A DNA stretch of 64,000 bases, taken from NCBI RefSeq assembly GCF_032854445.1, contig NC_088297.1, positions 13,187,039 through 13,251,038 of the forward strand, read 5' to 3'. Positions 23,301 through 37,100 of the stretch are shown here, piece by piece. This stretch comes from Liolophura sinensis (Eukaryota; Mollusca; Polyplacophora; Chitonida; Chitonidae). A program made the position numbers and the translations under genes. The notes below the pieces were generated by a model. The model was given only the letters and a program-made list of their open reading frames with translations. It had not been told where the DNA came from and did no database searches. Positions within the stretch are counted from its first letter, which is position 1; each line of letters begins with the position of its first letter.

Positions 23301-26300
23301 ATTCCTTTGAGGATAGTGTTAGCGAGCAGAAGACCTAAATCTAAGCTTTGCTGTAATGTAATGTCAGTAGTGAGATACATACACATGAACCTGACTGGTT
23401 GTGACTTCCAGTGGTAGCCAGGGGCCTCCGTGGCTCAGTTGGTTAGCGCACTCGTGCAGCGTAATGACCCAGGAGCCTCTCACCAATACGGTCGCTGTGA
23501 GTTCAAGTCCAGCTCATGCTAGCTTCCTCTACGACCGCGCCTTGGAAAGTTAGCCAGCAACCTGCGGATGGTCGTGGGTTTTCCGCAGGCTGTGCAGATT
23601 AATGACCCAAGAGCCTCTCACCAAGTTCAAGTCCAGCTCATGCTGGCCTCCTCTCTGGCCATATGTGGGAAGGTCTTCCAGCAACCTGCGGATGGTCATA
23701 GGTTTCTTCCCCAGGCTCCGCTCAGTTTCCACCCACCATAATGCTGGCCACCGTCGTATAAGTGAAATATTGTTGAGTGCGGCGTAAAACAACAGTCAAA
23801 TAAATAAATAAATAAATCAGGTGGTATTCAACAATTGGACTTGGATTTATGTAAATTCAGGCGAGAAACATAAACTGTTTTCTATTATAGCTAGGAATTG
23901 TTTTACTTACAATATAAACAAGAACATTCAGTCTGTAGTATATTTATTTATTTGATTGGTGTTTTATTTATTTATTTATTTATTTCATTGGTGTTTTGAC
24001 CGCGGCCAGCATTATGGTGGGAGGAAACCGGGCATAGCCCGGGGAAAACCCACGGCCGTCCGCAGGTTGTTGCCAGACCTGATTGGTGTTTTATGCTGTA
24101 CTCAAGTATGTGTGTACATGTGTTTCACTGATGCTACCGTGGCCACCATTATGATGGGAGGAAACCGAGCGGAGCCTGGGGGGAAACCCATGACCATCCA
24201 CATGTTTATACTATCTGTAACAAGCTCAGCTTACACACACATGTGATAAAATAGTGATATATTGGACATTTTTATTCATACGTTACCTGTAGGCTGTTAG
24301 TGTATGAATTACAAGACCTTATTTGTTATTCCGTCCGTCCGTCTGTCCGTCAGGCCGTCCTTGATCTTCTTAGGCATTTATTCCGTCTACATGGATTTTT
24401 TTTTTCTTTGTCTTTATAACAATAGTAGAATTTAAACCTGTCATATAGTCAAAATTTACAGGTTTATGTCCCCTTTTGTATGATGCTTGGTCTCCTCTAC
24501 CCCTATATATTGTAATTCTTCAACCTCTTTGCATGATTGCAAGGTTTTTATTTAAGCATATTCTGAAGGCATCATTCTGTGTAGACTGATAAGAGTATAG
24601 ACTTTCTGTGAAGTCCTGACGCTGGCCAATCCAACCACTATAGTCTCCAAAATTTAATTAAAAATATGCATAAATTGTTCTGAAATTTGCCATTTCATAT
24701 GCGAAAAGGTTGAGTACTTGGAGTACATGCACTAGTATGTGAGAGCACAGTCCTTGAGTATTACACTGCAATAACCACCAATCAAATAAATATGTCAAGA
24801 ATTTGAAAGGCAGAATTTCACATAATTAGCTCTTTCACGGCATTAAAACAGTATGAACCAATTTTTCAATACAAAACAAAACATTTTTAAAAGAGTTACG
24901 TTTCAGATGACGTTAGATGAAAATCAGCTATTTCAATCCTCCCACCATAATACTGGTCGCCTTTGTATGAGTGAAATATTCTTTAGTATGATGTAAAACA
25001 ACAAAAACTATTTCACATCTTGTTTAAATTATGCTGCATAATTTTTTTGAGGTCAGTGAAAAGTATCTATTCCCCCCCCCCCCCCCACCCCCATTTGTAT
25101 GGAAGAGGAGAGATTGAAGTGCATAAATTACATTAGAGAATGCCTTTTGTGAGAGAAAAAAATTATGCATAATTGATGGAGATTGATGCATGAAGCGTTG
25201 GCATTGTGTGATGCTTTTGTGTTTATATTTATTTATTTATTTATTTATTTGACTGTTGTTTTACGCCATACTCAAGAATGTTTCACTTATACAACGGTGG
25301 CCAGCATAATGGTGGGAGAAAAGCAGTGAAAACCCACGACCATCCGCAGGTTGCTGCCAGACCTTCCCACTTGCGGCCAGAGAGGAAGCCAGCATGAGCA
25401 GGACTTTAACTCACAGCAACTGCCTTGATGAGAGGCTCCAAAGCACTAAAACAGCCCTCTATGTTTATAGAGATAGAGACAGGGCTGAAATTAGATACAT
25501 GTACACTTACTGTAATGATTAGATTCATGATTAGAGTCAGGGCTGAAATTAGATACATGTACACTTACTGTAATGATTAGATTCATGATTAGAGTCAGGG
25601 CTGAAATTAGATACATGTACACTTACTGTAATGATTAGATTCATGATTAGAGTCAGGGCTGGAATTAGATACTTGTACACTTACTGTAATGATTAGATTC
25701 ATGATTAGAGTCAGGGCTGAAATTAGATACTTGTACACTTACTGTAATGATTAGATTCATGATTAGAGTCAGGGCTGGAATTAGATACTTGTACACTTAC
25801 TGTAATGATTAGATTCATGATTAGAGTCAGGGCTGGAACTAGATACATGTACACTTACTGTAATGATTAGATTCATCAGATGTAATCCTTCAGTGCAGAA
25901 CTCGAGATAATCCTACTTGGTGGCACTTAGCCGCAGCCTTTATTTTCACACACAATATGGAGTATGTTCACCTGATGATTTGTTTGCATTAGTGACAGTA
26001 TTGAATGTGGACACTGTATGTAACTGCTGCGTGTATTATCCCATCAGTAGTGTGATATTTATAGTACCAAGTCAGCGTGAGATATTGATTTGACTAAGAT
26101 ATACTTATCTTTATATATTATCTTTAATACAAAGATAGTTAAAAGTTTGTTAGCTATGTACATATGGGATGATTGATATCAAGAGAGCCCAGTCAGCATG
26201 CTGATATTGACAGTGACCAGTGAGCAGTGTGATATTGATAGTACCCAGTCATTAGTGTGATATTGATATTAACCAGTCAGCAGGGCAATATTGACAGTGC

Positions 26301-28122
26301 TCAGTCAGCAATGTGATATTGACAGTATCAGTGAGTAGTGTGATATTGACGGTACCCAATCAGCAGTCATACTGACCTTGCTCAGTCATTAGTATGATAT
26401 TGACAGTACCCTCTGAGCAGTGTTATATTGACACTCCCCAGGAGGCAGTGTTATATTGACACTCCCCAGTAGGCAGTGTGATATTGACACTCCCCAGGAG
26501 GCAGTGTTATATTGACACTCCCCAGGAGGCAGTGTTATATTGACACTCCCCAGGAGGCAGTGTTATATTGACACTCCCCAGGAGGCAGTGTTATATTGAC
26601 ATTCCCCAGTAGGCAGTGTTATATTGACACTCCCCAGTAGTCAGTGTGATATTGACACTCCCCAGGAGGCAGTGTTATATTGACCCTCCCCAGGAGGCAG
26701 TGTTATATTGACACTCCCCAGGAGGCAGTGTTATATTGACACTCCCCAGGAGGCAGTGTTATATTGACACTCCCCAGGAGGCAGTGTTATATTGACACTC
26801 CCCAGTAGGCAGTGTAATATTGACACTCCTTAGGAGGCAGTGTTATATTGACACTCCCCACGAGGCAGTGTTATATTGACACTCCCCAGTAGGCAGTGTG
26901 ATATTGACACTCCCCAGGAGGCAGTGTTATATTGACACTCCCCACGAGGCAGTGTTATATTGACACTCCCCAGTAGGCAGTGTTATATTGACACTCCCCA
27001 GGAGGCAGTGTTATATTGACACTCCCCAGTAGGCAGTGTGATATTGACATTGCCCAGTCAGCTGTGTGATATCGACAGTGGCCAGTCAGCAATGTGATAT
27101 TAACAGTACTCAGTTAGCAGTGTGATATTGACAGTACCCAGTTAGTAGTGTGATATTGACGGTACCCAGTCAGTAGTGTGATATTGACATTGCCCAGTCA
27201 GCAGTGTGATATTGACGGCACCCAGTCAGTAGTGTGATATTGACATTGCCCAATCAGCAGTGTGATGTTAACATTGCTCAGCCAGCATGGTGACATTGAC
27301 AGTGCAGAAAAGATGTATAGCATAGAGGGAATAACCAGAGCAGCTTATGATAATTTGAGTTTTATACATACAAATGTCTTTCTGTATTTAGTTGTTAATT
27401 AAACTAATTATTGCATATAATGATTTGTTATTAAAGAAGTTGTTTTGATTTTAAAATTGTAGGTGAGGAAATTACAATTAAAAGAAGAAATGGAGAAGTC
27501 TCGAGTGTTGGAGGAAGCTTTGCACGCTTTAGCAACAGAGCACCACGAAATGGAAAGATCACTTGGTTCTCGTCATTCCCTGAATAAAATATATGACACA
27601 GATGACGACGAATTTTACGACTGTACAGATGAGGAAGATGCTAATAATGGTATGTGCGAAAAAACACGTGTGCATTTTCTTTTCATGAATGAGCGTAAAA
27701 ATAGATTTAAAAATCATCTTGATGAATTGCATTTGAATGATAGAATTGTTGCTCAGTGGCTGCTGTGAAGTGTAGTTGCATGCAAGTGTGCCTGAGAGCT
27801 TTGATGCTATGTAGTCAATGATGCTGGTGTGGCAGTTCGCACAGTTTAGCATCCATTGGAGGGTATTTGTCTTACAAAGTATGCACTTTCGAAAAAAAGT
27901 AGGACAATTTGTCAGCCACTCGCCAAAGGTCAGTGGGTTTTTTTTTGAGCATTCCAGTGTCCTGCATCATTTAGCTGACCACTATTTTAGAAGAGAAAGA
28001 TTCTTGAAGATTGCATGAATCAATGGTCAGATGAATAAATAAACTAGGTGCTCCCATGTATGCGTTATCTTTAACCCAGGATCTCTAGTTTCTATCAGCC
28101 AATGAACATTGATCTGTTACAC

Positions 28123-28181
<59 letters not shown>

Positions 28182-31100
28182 TATATATATCTGTTACACG
28201 TGTAACAGATATATATATATATATATCCCTTCACTTGATTGGTGTTTTATGCCGTACTCAAGAATATTTCACTTATACGTGGGTGGAAACTGGGCAGAGC
28301 CCGGGGGAAACCCACGACCATCCGCAGGTTGCTGCAGACATTACCACTTATGGCCGGAGAGGAATATATCCCTTCAAAGATGAACTACTGGTACAGAGAT
28401 TTTAATCTGGAACTAAACATAGTAATGATGGTAATGATTGTGTTACCCTAATTCGCACAACCGTTTCGCATAAAAAAGAGCAGCTTTCAGTGCAATTTAT
28501 GCGCATTTATAATTTGGAGATAAAACTACATTGGTTGGATTGGCTGATTTCATGGCTTCATATATAGTATAATAAGTATAATTTGACAAATCTACAAGGA
28601 ATAATACCTTCAGAATATGCTTAAATAAACACCTATCTTCGAAACGGTTGAACAATTGCGGTAATGCTGGTGACTTATTGTATAGTGTAATACATGCTGT
28701 TTTATGTTTAACCTCCAATAAACAGGGGGCCTCCATGGCTCAGTTGGTTAGGGCGCTAGCGCAGCATAATGACCTCAGCTCATGCTGGCTTCCTCTCCAG
28801 TCGGCCATCTGCGGATGGTCGTGGGTTTCCAAAGCCCAGTTTCCTCCCACCGTGATGCTGGCCGCCATATTAGTGAAATACTCTTGAGTATGGTGTAAAA
28901 TACCAATCAAATAAATAAATAAATTCAATAAACAGCACAAATCTGGACAGTTTATACCTGCAATTTCTACAAAATTCCATGTATTGTTCCCATTGGGTTT
29001 TGCACCATCGTAACATCCAAGACCCTGACTGTCAATGACATCAACAAATCATGTCATGAATGACAGGCTACCTACAAAGATGATGTCACCATGTTCCCAT
29101 GAAAAAAAAAACATGTATATTTGTTTTCGTTCACAGCTACATTGTACGGTAATAATAAAATCAATTCATAAATTATTTTCTTTAAGAAAATTTCCCAAAA
29201 TATTATAGAACAGGAGAATTAAGATTGTTGACAGTATTTTCGGCAAAATTTGAAAACATTGCAGTTTACATTTAAGCAATGAAATTTTGTTTAACGCAAG
29301 TGGACTTTTGATTTATATTTAGATGATAGTCGAGACAGGACAAACTCCCACACCAGTGATAATTTTGAGGATGCCCATTCATTTGATGATGCCAGTTTCC
29401 ACACTATTAATGGAGACGGATTAAGTGGGGCCGATCTGCTCGCAGATACACATGGGGTGACAGAGACTGGTGATCACTGCCAGGAGAATGTACAATCCAG
29501 GAGCAAATCCATGGGGCAATCAAAACAAGAATGCATTGGGAGGTAAGTTGATAAAAAAAAAAATCGCAGTAAATCGCAGGAAGAGGGATGAAACACCAAG
29601 TTTGTATGAAGCAGTTCGTCCATAATACATGTATGCGCATGTACCAATATAGTCTGATACAACATTACTCTGTATTGTTATTGTTATGACATTGGTCTCT
29701 TGTGGCTGGGCGAAAACTGCCGATACTTCTCAACAATACCAGCATGAGCCCAGTATATCACTCAAACCATGATAAATTTGGTGCAAGAGGGAGGCCAAAT
29801 AGCCAACGCATTGATCCCAGTCAGTGATATCAGGCTGAAGCAGTGCTGTTTCAAGTCTATATTTTTACAACAACCAAATTGGTCAGATACAGCTTTCTCC
29901 ATTCCTTCTCAACCTTTTACCCCTTCCTAGTCACTATCCTTTCTCAGATATGACCTCTTCTCAATATCGATCTTTTCTCAGTTTTACCACTTCTGAATCT
30001 CCATCCCTTCTCAGTTTTTTTACTCCTTCACATTCACCATCCCTTCTCAGCTTTTGCCCTTTTTCGATCACCATCCCCCCCCCTTAGATTTCACCTCTTT
30101 GATTTCCATCTTTTCTCAGTTTTACCCCTTCTGAATCTCCATCCCTTTTCATTTTTTTTTTTACCATATCACATTCAGCATCCCACCTTAACTTTTGCCC
30201 TTTCTCAGTCACCATGCCTTCTCAGATTTCACCTCTTTGATTTCCATCTTTTCTCAGTTTTACCCTTCTGAATCTGCATCCCTTCTTAGCTTTTACCCTT
30301 TTTGATCCCGTCTCTTATCAGTTTCAGACCTTCTCAATCACCATCTTTTCTCGGCTTTTAGCCCTTCTCCGTGCCCATCCCTTCTCATATTTTATTCCTT
30401 CTCATGCCCAACCCATTTTCAACCTTTATCACTTCTCATGCCTCACCCCGTTTCAACTTTGGTCTTTTCTCATGCCTCACCCCTTTTCAACTTTTATCCC
30501 TGCTCATGCGCAACCTCTTCTCAACTTTTATCCCTGCTCATACCCAACCCATTTTCAACTTTTATCTCTTCTCATGCCACACCCCCTCTCAACTTTTATC
30601 CCTTCTCATGCGCCACCCCTTTTGAACTTTTGTCTTTTCTCATGCCCAACCTCTTCTGAACTTTTATCCCTGCTCATGACCCATCCCATCTCAACTTTTT
30701 GCTTATTTTGCATTAATCTGAAAATTCTATTAATTTTAGAAAAGTATGTTGAGGTTTGTTTGTAAGCATGGTAGGAAGACATCCTCCTGGAAATACAGCT
30801 GTTATCAGTTTGGCAAAATAACTGGAAAACCATGTAATGGGAGATTTTTTTTTTAAGCTTTTTTTTTATGTACTTTCCAAGTTAGTAGTTGACTTTTCAC
30901 ATGTGATTTCATTTCAAATGAATTCTTTGCCATTTTCAGTTTGTTTCTGTGTACTTAAATTATCAATAGCAGAAATTGTAGCCAAGTTTTCGTAAGGGTT
31001 CACGTTGTAGAGATAGGAGTTATACGATTTTACTTGTTCAAAGGGACATAACTCGAAGCTGTGAATAGACATGTTGTAAGTTTCAGCAGCAGGAGAAATA

Positions 31101-34100
31101 TTTATAATACATAATAACGATGTATTTTTTTTTGGCGAATTTTTAGAGCCATTACAGTATGTTGGTGTGGCAGTTTTATGCAGCCGGTAAGTGCATCTGC
31201 ACTCATTTTTCAGTTCATGAGGCAAATCTTGAGTACCTTTGTGTGGGTTGTGCATGTGTAGCCAACAGTAGCAAGCATTGATATGGAATTTCCTGAAGGA
31301 GAGTTACAGACAAATTGAAACCTGTTATCGTTGGATATAAGAAACACACCGAAGATTTTCATATATTTAAAAAAAAATTTTAACGCAAGAAAGAGCTGAT
31401 CAAAATTATTGAGTGGGAGGCTGACATTATGATGTCATGCCATCACAGCTGATAGCCATGAATGCTTGTCAGCATACCTGAGTACTTACCTGAGAATTAG
31501 GAAAAGATATTTCCATATTAAAGGAAGAAACACACACTCTAATTTCTCAACCAGGGGCCTCCGCAGTTGAGCGGGTTACCATACCAGCGCGGTGCAATGA
31601 CCCAGGAGCCTCTCACAAATCCTGTTGCTGTAAGGTCAAGTGCAGCTCATGCTGGCTTCGTCTTGTGGGAGCACCTATTATTCATGAGTACGGCGTAAAA
31701 CACCAATTAAATAAATAAATAATTCCTCAACCTTTTTGCATATGAAAGAGTAACTTTCAGCGCAAATTAGGCATATTTTAATTTCATTTTGGGGACTGCA
31801 TTTGTTGGAGTGGCCAATTTCAGGAATTCATGGTAAAAGTATAATTTTACCAGTCCACACAGAATGATATTTTCTAAATATGCTTGAAAAAACACCTTGC
31901 AAACACATGAAAAGTTTTAAGAATTACAATTACCATCATGAACAATAGCTACACAATATATTAGAACATGTAAACAGATTCATGTTAGTGATGGCACAAT
32001 GTCACCATGTTGGCTATAATGCCAGCTGACAGACTTGGTGGTCTGATTTCTATATTTTTTATTCTGATAATACGAGAGCTTTGTGCATAAAGTTCTGGTT
32101 TCAAAGGAATCATTTTTTTGCAGTCGTGTGTCAGCAAATTACAGCAGAATCCTACTCCAGGAGTCTCCTTTAGTCCCCAATTTTCCTGCTCATTTGCCAA
32201 GTATAATTATATGAACAGAAAATCAGTTTTTGAAAGCTTCTCCAAATCGTTCAGATATTCTTGTGCATGAAATGGCAAATTTTTAGTGATTTTTTTGTAT
32301 TGGTATTTAGTAGCTGGTCTAGTCTTTATATAGCAGCATAAGTTCCTGCTAATTTTACAGACTGATTTATAAGCTTATTGTGATAGACTTGTGGTGGCTT
32401 TGTTTATGTGTTAATGTGCAAGCAAAATGTTTGTACGTATATACAGTGAATATATCAACCCTACAAAGCTAGCCCACGTGGTGACATTGCATTTTTGTGA
32501 GTGAAAGTGGTCCCCACTCCACGGGAGCCTCATGTAGGCCACGTGTTTTTGTTGGCGGATGTGACGTTTGTTGACGAAAGTGAGTCTGTTTTGAGGCGCC
32601 TATTCGTTTACGTGTGTGGGATTCAGCACTGGGAGCGAGTCTATCCAGCTGTCAGTTTTTTATGTCAGAAAAACTGTGTCGCATAGCTTCATCGATTGAC
32701 CCGGGACTATTTTAAGAGAAAAGGATTGTGGTGGAATGTGGTGGCGATGAATGATAAGCCACGGAGGCAAAGGAGACCATCATTGTACATCTTTATGTGG
32801 CTTTGAACCGTCAGAGACAGGATTTTCACGCACGCTGTCGTCTTGATCTGGATACACTGAACATGTGCTGGATTGAAGCGGGTCGACTGTGACGAAATTT
32901 GACAGTTGGATTTTCCTGTGGTAGGCAGCCAAAAAAAGCTCTTAATTTCCACGATCTTGAAATGTAATGCAAGATTTTGAATTCTCATTAGGTCAGAGAC
33001 GTTTTCATTCTACCCGGTGCCCGATTTTACACGATCTATTTTTTGTTTTAGTACATGTGTTTCGCCACGTGTTTCTAATTCAACTTTCTTACTATCAAAA
33101 GTGCTCGACCACCTGGACGGTGTTATGTGCCAATGCATTTATGTCAGCAAAAGAATTTACTATTCATTCTCAGTGTGGACATTTCAGGGATTCAGCTTTG
33201 AATGATACACAACTGCATATTACATATTTAGAGGGTAAATGTCAGTGTGTAGATGTAATATTGTTTAAACAAAACAGGTCGCCCAGTTGTAGTATGATCT
33301 TCAATCTGTGCATTTCACAACACCTGTTATTTGTACAGCTGTGCGTCACAGATGGCCAATTTCGTCCAAGCTCGATGTAGTCAGATGATTCCATGTCTCA
33401 TATAATATAAAAACATGTATTGTACTGGAATATAGATACCTTAACTGTTAGCAGCGAAGTGGACAGTCAAGGGGTGTAGGTAGCTGTAAACAACACTTGC
33501 CAAGTTAAAGGAAAAAGAAAGTTGACAAAAAGGTTTCTTGATCGGTAAATGTAAAAAAAATTATTTTTTTTTTTTTGGTATCTAGCTAGGCATATATCCT
33601 GCCAGATATATCCTGTTTTGAGTTTGACGTGAAGTTTTGTTCAGCTTTTTTTCTTTTCTTTTCTTGTTTTTGTCCCAATTCTGGCTCCGTTTTAATGTTA
33701 CATTAACCTTCATGGGTAACTAGCTTATGCCAGGAATAGCTGCATTCATTCCGTCGGATGGCTTGAGGAAGGCCTGTATTGATCTGTGGAAGATCTTACG
33801 GAAGAGAGAAACATTATAGATCTGGTTCGGATGTCTGGTCTTAAAGCTTTAACACGTTCTGCTTGTCAACCATTATGGATTGTTTATCCGAACTTGCAGA
33901 ATTTTAACTGACGGTGGAAATCATGTACCTCGAGCAGTGAGTCATAACACTTTCAGATCTGATTGATGATCTGGTGAAGATATAAAACATTTAATATCGA
34001 GTGAGATTATTGGTTCCTAGCTGAATTGGCTTTGATGCAGTAGTAGCCGAATTTGCCCTGTCAAGTTGACGGCAGAATACCACTTTAGTACCACGTACTG

Positions 34101-37100
34101 TAGGGCTGCAGTTGGAGATCGTGCTGTTTGAATGGAGTGTGGACATCCATATATGTATTAACAAAGATTCTGCGACCCCAGAAGGGCTTTCCAGGAGCAT
34201 ACGCTATATGTAAAGTCATGGCCGCGACAAACATGGCTCAGACTAGCTACGGAGGTTCCGCGGGTGCAGGAGGCTGCTGTGATGGCGAACAACAGACCAA
34301 ATCAGGGACTCAGTGTAGCTGCTCAAACTGTACAGATTCTACAGGGAAATACAGGTTGGATTTTCATTGTAGTTTGTTTTTTTTTATTGATTTATTTTTT
34401 TTCATAAATCATGAATCATATCCATGCATATCTTCATGTGGACACATGTACTCAGCCATGACCATTTTGTAATTTGCAATGTTTAAATATTAAACTTGTA
34501 ATTCTGAGTTATTGCTCATCATCTGTGATTCTTGATTGCCATTAACTGATCAGACAGATAAAAATGTTGACATACACTTGCCAGAGCTGCAGGCCATGTC
34601 CACAAGGGGTACGTGTATGTGAAAATTAAATCTTTGCGCAGACTGACTGCGCTGTTGATACAATTTGGCATGATTTTTCTTATGTCGGTGTTGAAGGGTA
34701 AATGGAGGTTTAAACCCCTCAATATGTGGGTAACTTATAATATATATATATATACTGTCTGCTGAAACTATGCACATACGTGTAGATCTGTATACAGGAG
34801 GTCACAGGGTCACAGTTCGAATGTAAACAAAACCATGTGCTGCTACTGTAGTGCTCATTCAGCAGATGCGTATAAAAGTGAAGATTGGTCATCGGTACAT
34901 TTGTATATTTTGTCTTTTGTACTCTGACATTACTATAAATATATGTATAAATGTAGAAGTAAATTATTTTTTTTACATTAGCACTGCCGTATACTGATTA
35001 TTGACCCACAATAAATTTACTAGCATAAAAAATAGAGATCAAAACATCCTGAAGGGAATTAACAGTAATACATGTAATATTAATAATGTACAGACACACA
35101 CTGAGACACCTAACATGTTTAATATCATATATAACATGCATTTTTGGCTAAGTTTTGCATATATATATATATAGGAAATAACAGTTAACTTAAAAACTAT
35201 AGGCCGTACGTGAGACGTTCTGCCTGCAAATGGTTGTGGGTTTCCCCCGGGCTCTGCCCGGTTTCCACCCACCATAATGCTGGCCACAATCGTATAAGTG
35301 AAATATTCTTGAGTACGGCGTAAAACATCAATCAAAAAAAAAAAATAAATAAAATTAACAAATCTCTTTTTAAGCATGAAACACTGTTCCGAACAGTTTG
35401 TTTATTTTTCAGAGAGTTTGATTATTTTCCAAAGAGCTTGTTTATTTTCCAGAGAGTTTGTGTATTTTCCAGAGAGTTTGTGTATTTTCGGAAGAGTTTG
35501 TTTATTTTTCCAAAGAGTTTGTTTATTTTTCAAAGAGTTTGATTAGAGTTTGTTTATTTTCCGAAGAGTTTGTTTATTTTCCGAAGAGTTTGTTTATTTT
35601 TCAAAGAGTTTGATTATTTTCAAGAGAGTTTGTTTATTTTCCAAAGAGTTCGTTCGTTTTTCAGAGAATAACCTGCATTTCCGTGTACATATATTTTACC
35701 ATATAACTTGAAACAACATTGTGGATATTTGTTTTAAATGTTGACATGAACGAGGCACATTGATAAAGCTGTATAAATGTGTTTGATATTTGGTTTGATA
35801 ATACACGTGTAATATCCAGGAATTGTATGTCCTGAATTTTTGTGGTTTTTTTTATTTATTTATTTATTTATTTTTAACCTGCGCATGGTCATGGTTTTCT
35901 CCCACCATAATGCTGGCCACCGTCATACAAGTAAAATATTCTTGAGTACAATGTAAAACACCAATCCTACAAATGAATGAAATAAATTTATTTATTTATT
36001 TTATTTGTTTTTTTTAATAGTAATAATTGAAATACAACTATGAAATGACTTGGTTCTGTTGAACAGTATGAAATCAAACAGGAAAGGATGTAAGATTTGT
36101 AGGTAAGCAAATGTTTAAACCAGGTATTCAATTTTATTACATACCAATCAAGTAAAAAAATGACAAAAGTTCCACATTCAGAGAGTTCTATTGATCGATC
36201 TGGAAAGGCATTGTAGAGTAATAAGAACCCCAGACTGGGAAAATGTTTCAGTGCAAAAAATTAATATTTTATGGTGTTTATTTGCATTTAGGGATGAAAT
36301 TTTAGGTCATGTACTGATAAAATTTCTTTTGGTGCGATTGAATTTTATTGTTTTGATTGTCCATTTAAAGGACACAGTCAGCCCTGGTGTAGAATAGTGT
36401 ATCCCATCGCGTTAACATGTTAGCATCTAGCGCAGCGTAATGACCCAAATGCGGTCGCTATGAGTTCAAGTCCAACTCATGCTGGCTTCCTCTCCGGCTG
36501 TACGTGGGAAGGTCTGCCAGCAAATTGCGGATGGTCGTGGGTTCCCACCAAGCTCTGCTCGATTTCCTCCCAGCATAATGCTGGCCGCCGTCATCTAAGT
36601 GAACTGTTCTAAAGTACGGCGTAAAACACCAATCATTATGGTGGGAGGAAACCCCGGCCATCCGTAGACCTACCCACGTACGGCCGGAAAGGAAGTCAGC
36701 ATGAGCTGGACTTCAACTCATAGCAACCACATTGGTGAAAGGCTCCTGGGTCATTATGCTGCACTAATGTGCTAACCAACTGAGCCATGTCCATCATACG
36801 ATTAGTATGTATATGAGACCTTATTCATTAACATGTAAGACAGCCTGCAAGTAGATCGTGTTGCAGAAGGTGATAGTATATATAAAGATTCTGATATTTG
36901 CTTTGCTTGAACGAATAGGTGAAGATTGAGAGCATTAAACTGTAAAAAAAAAAAAGGCACCAATTAGCTAAAGAGAACAAACTGTAAGCATATGGAATTA
37001 TCAGACCATGTATTTAGTGCCATATTTGCTTTTTTGCACATTACATTGAGTGCATGAAATTCAGTAAGAATAAAAAGAAAGATAATAAGTAATGTACTTG

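Noticed and set aside
27650-27768. Continuation of the FFAT exon to the stop at 27766
   Set aside because: The donor gtatgt at 27650 has the right phase for 29323, and the read-through peptide does not resemble ORP1. A retained-intron isoform cannot be excluded.
28102-28226. Coding frame rich in Tyr-Ile
   Set aside because: It is the (ta)n microsatellite translated.
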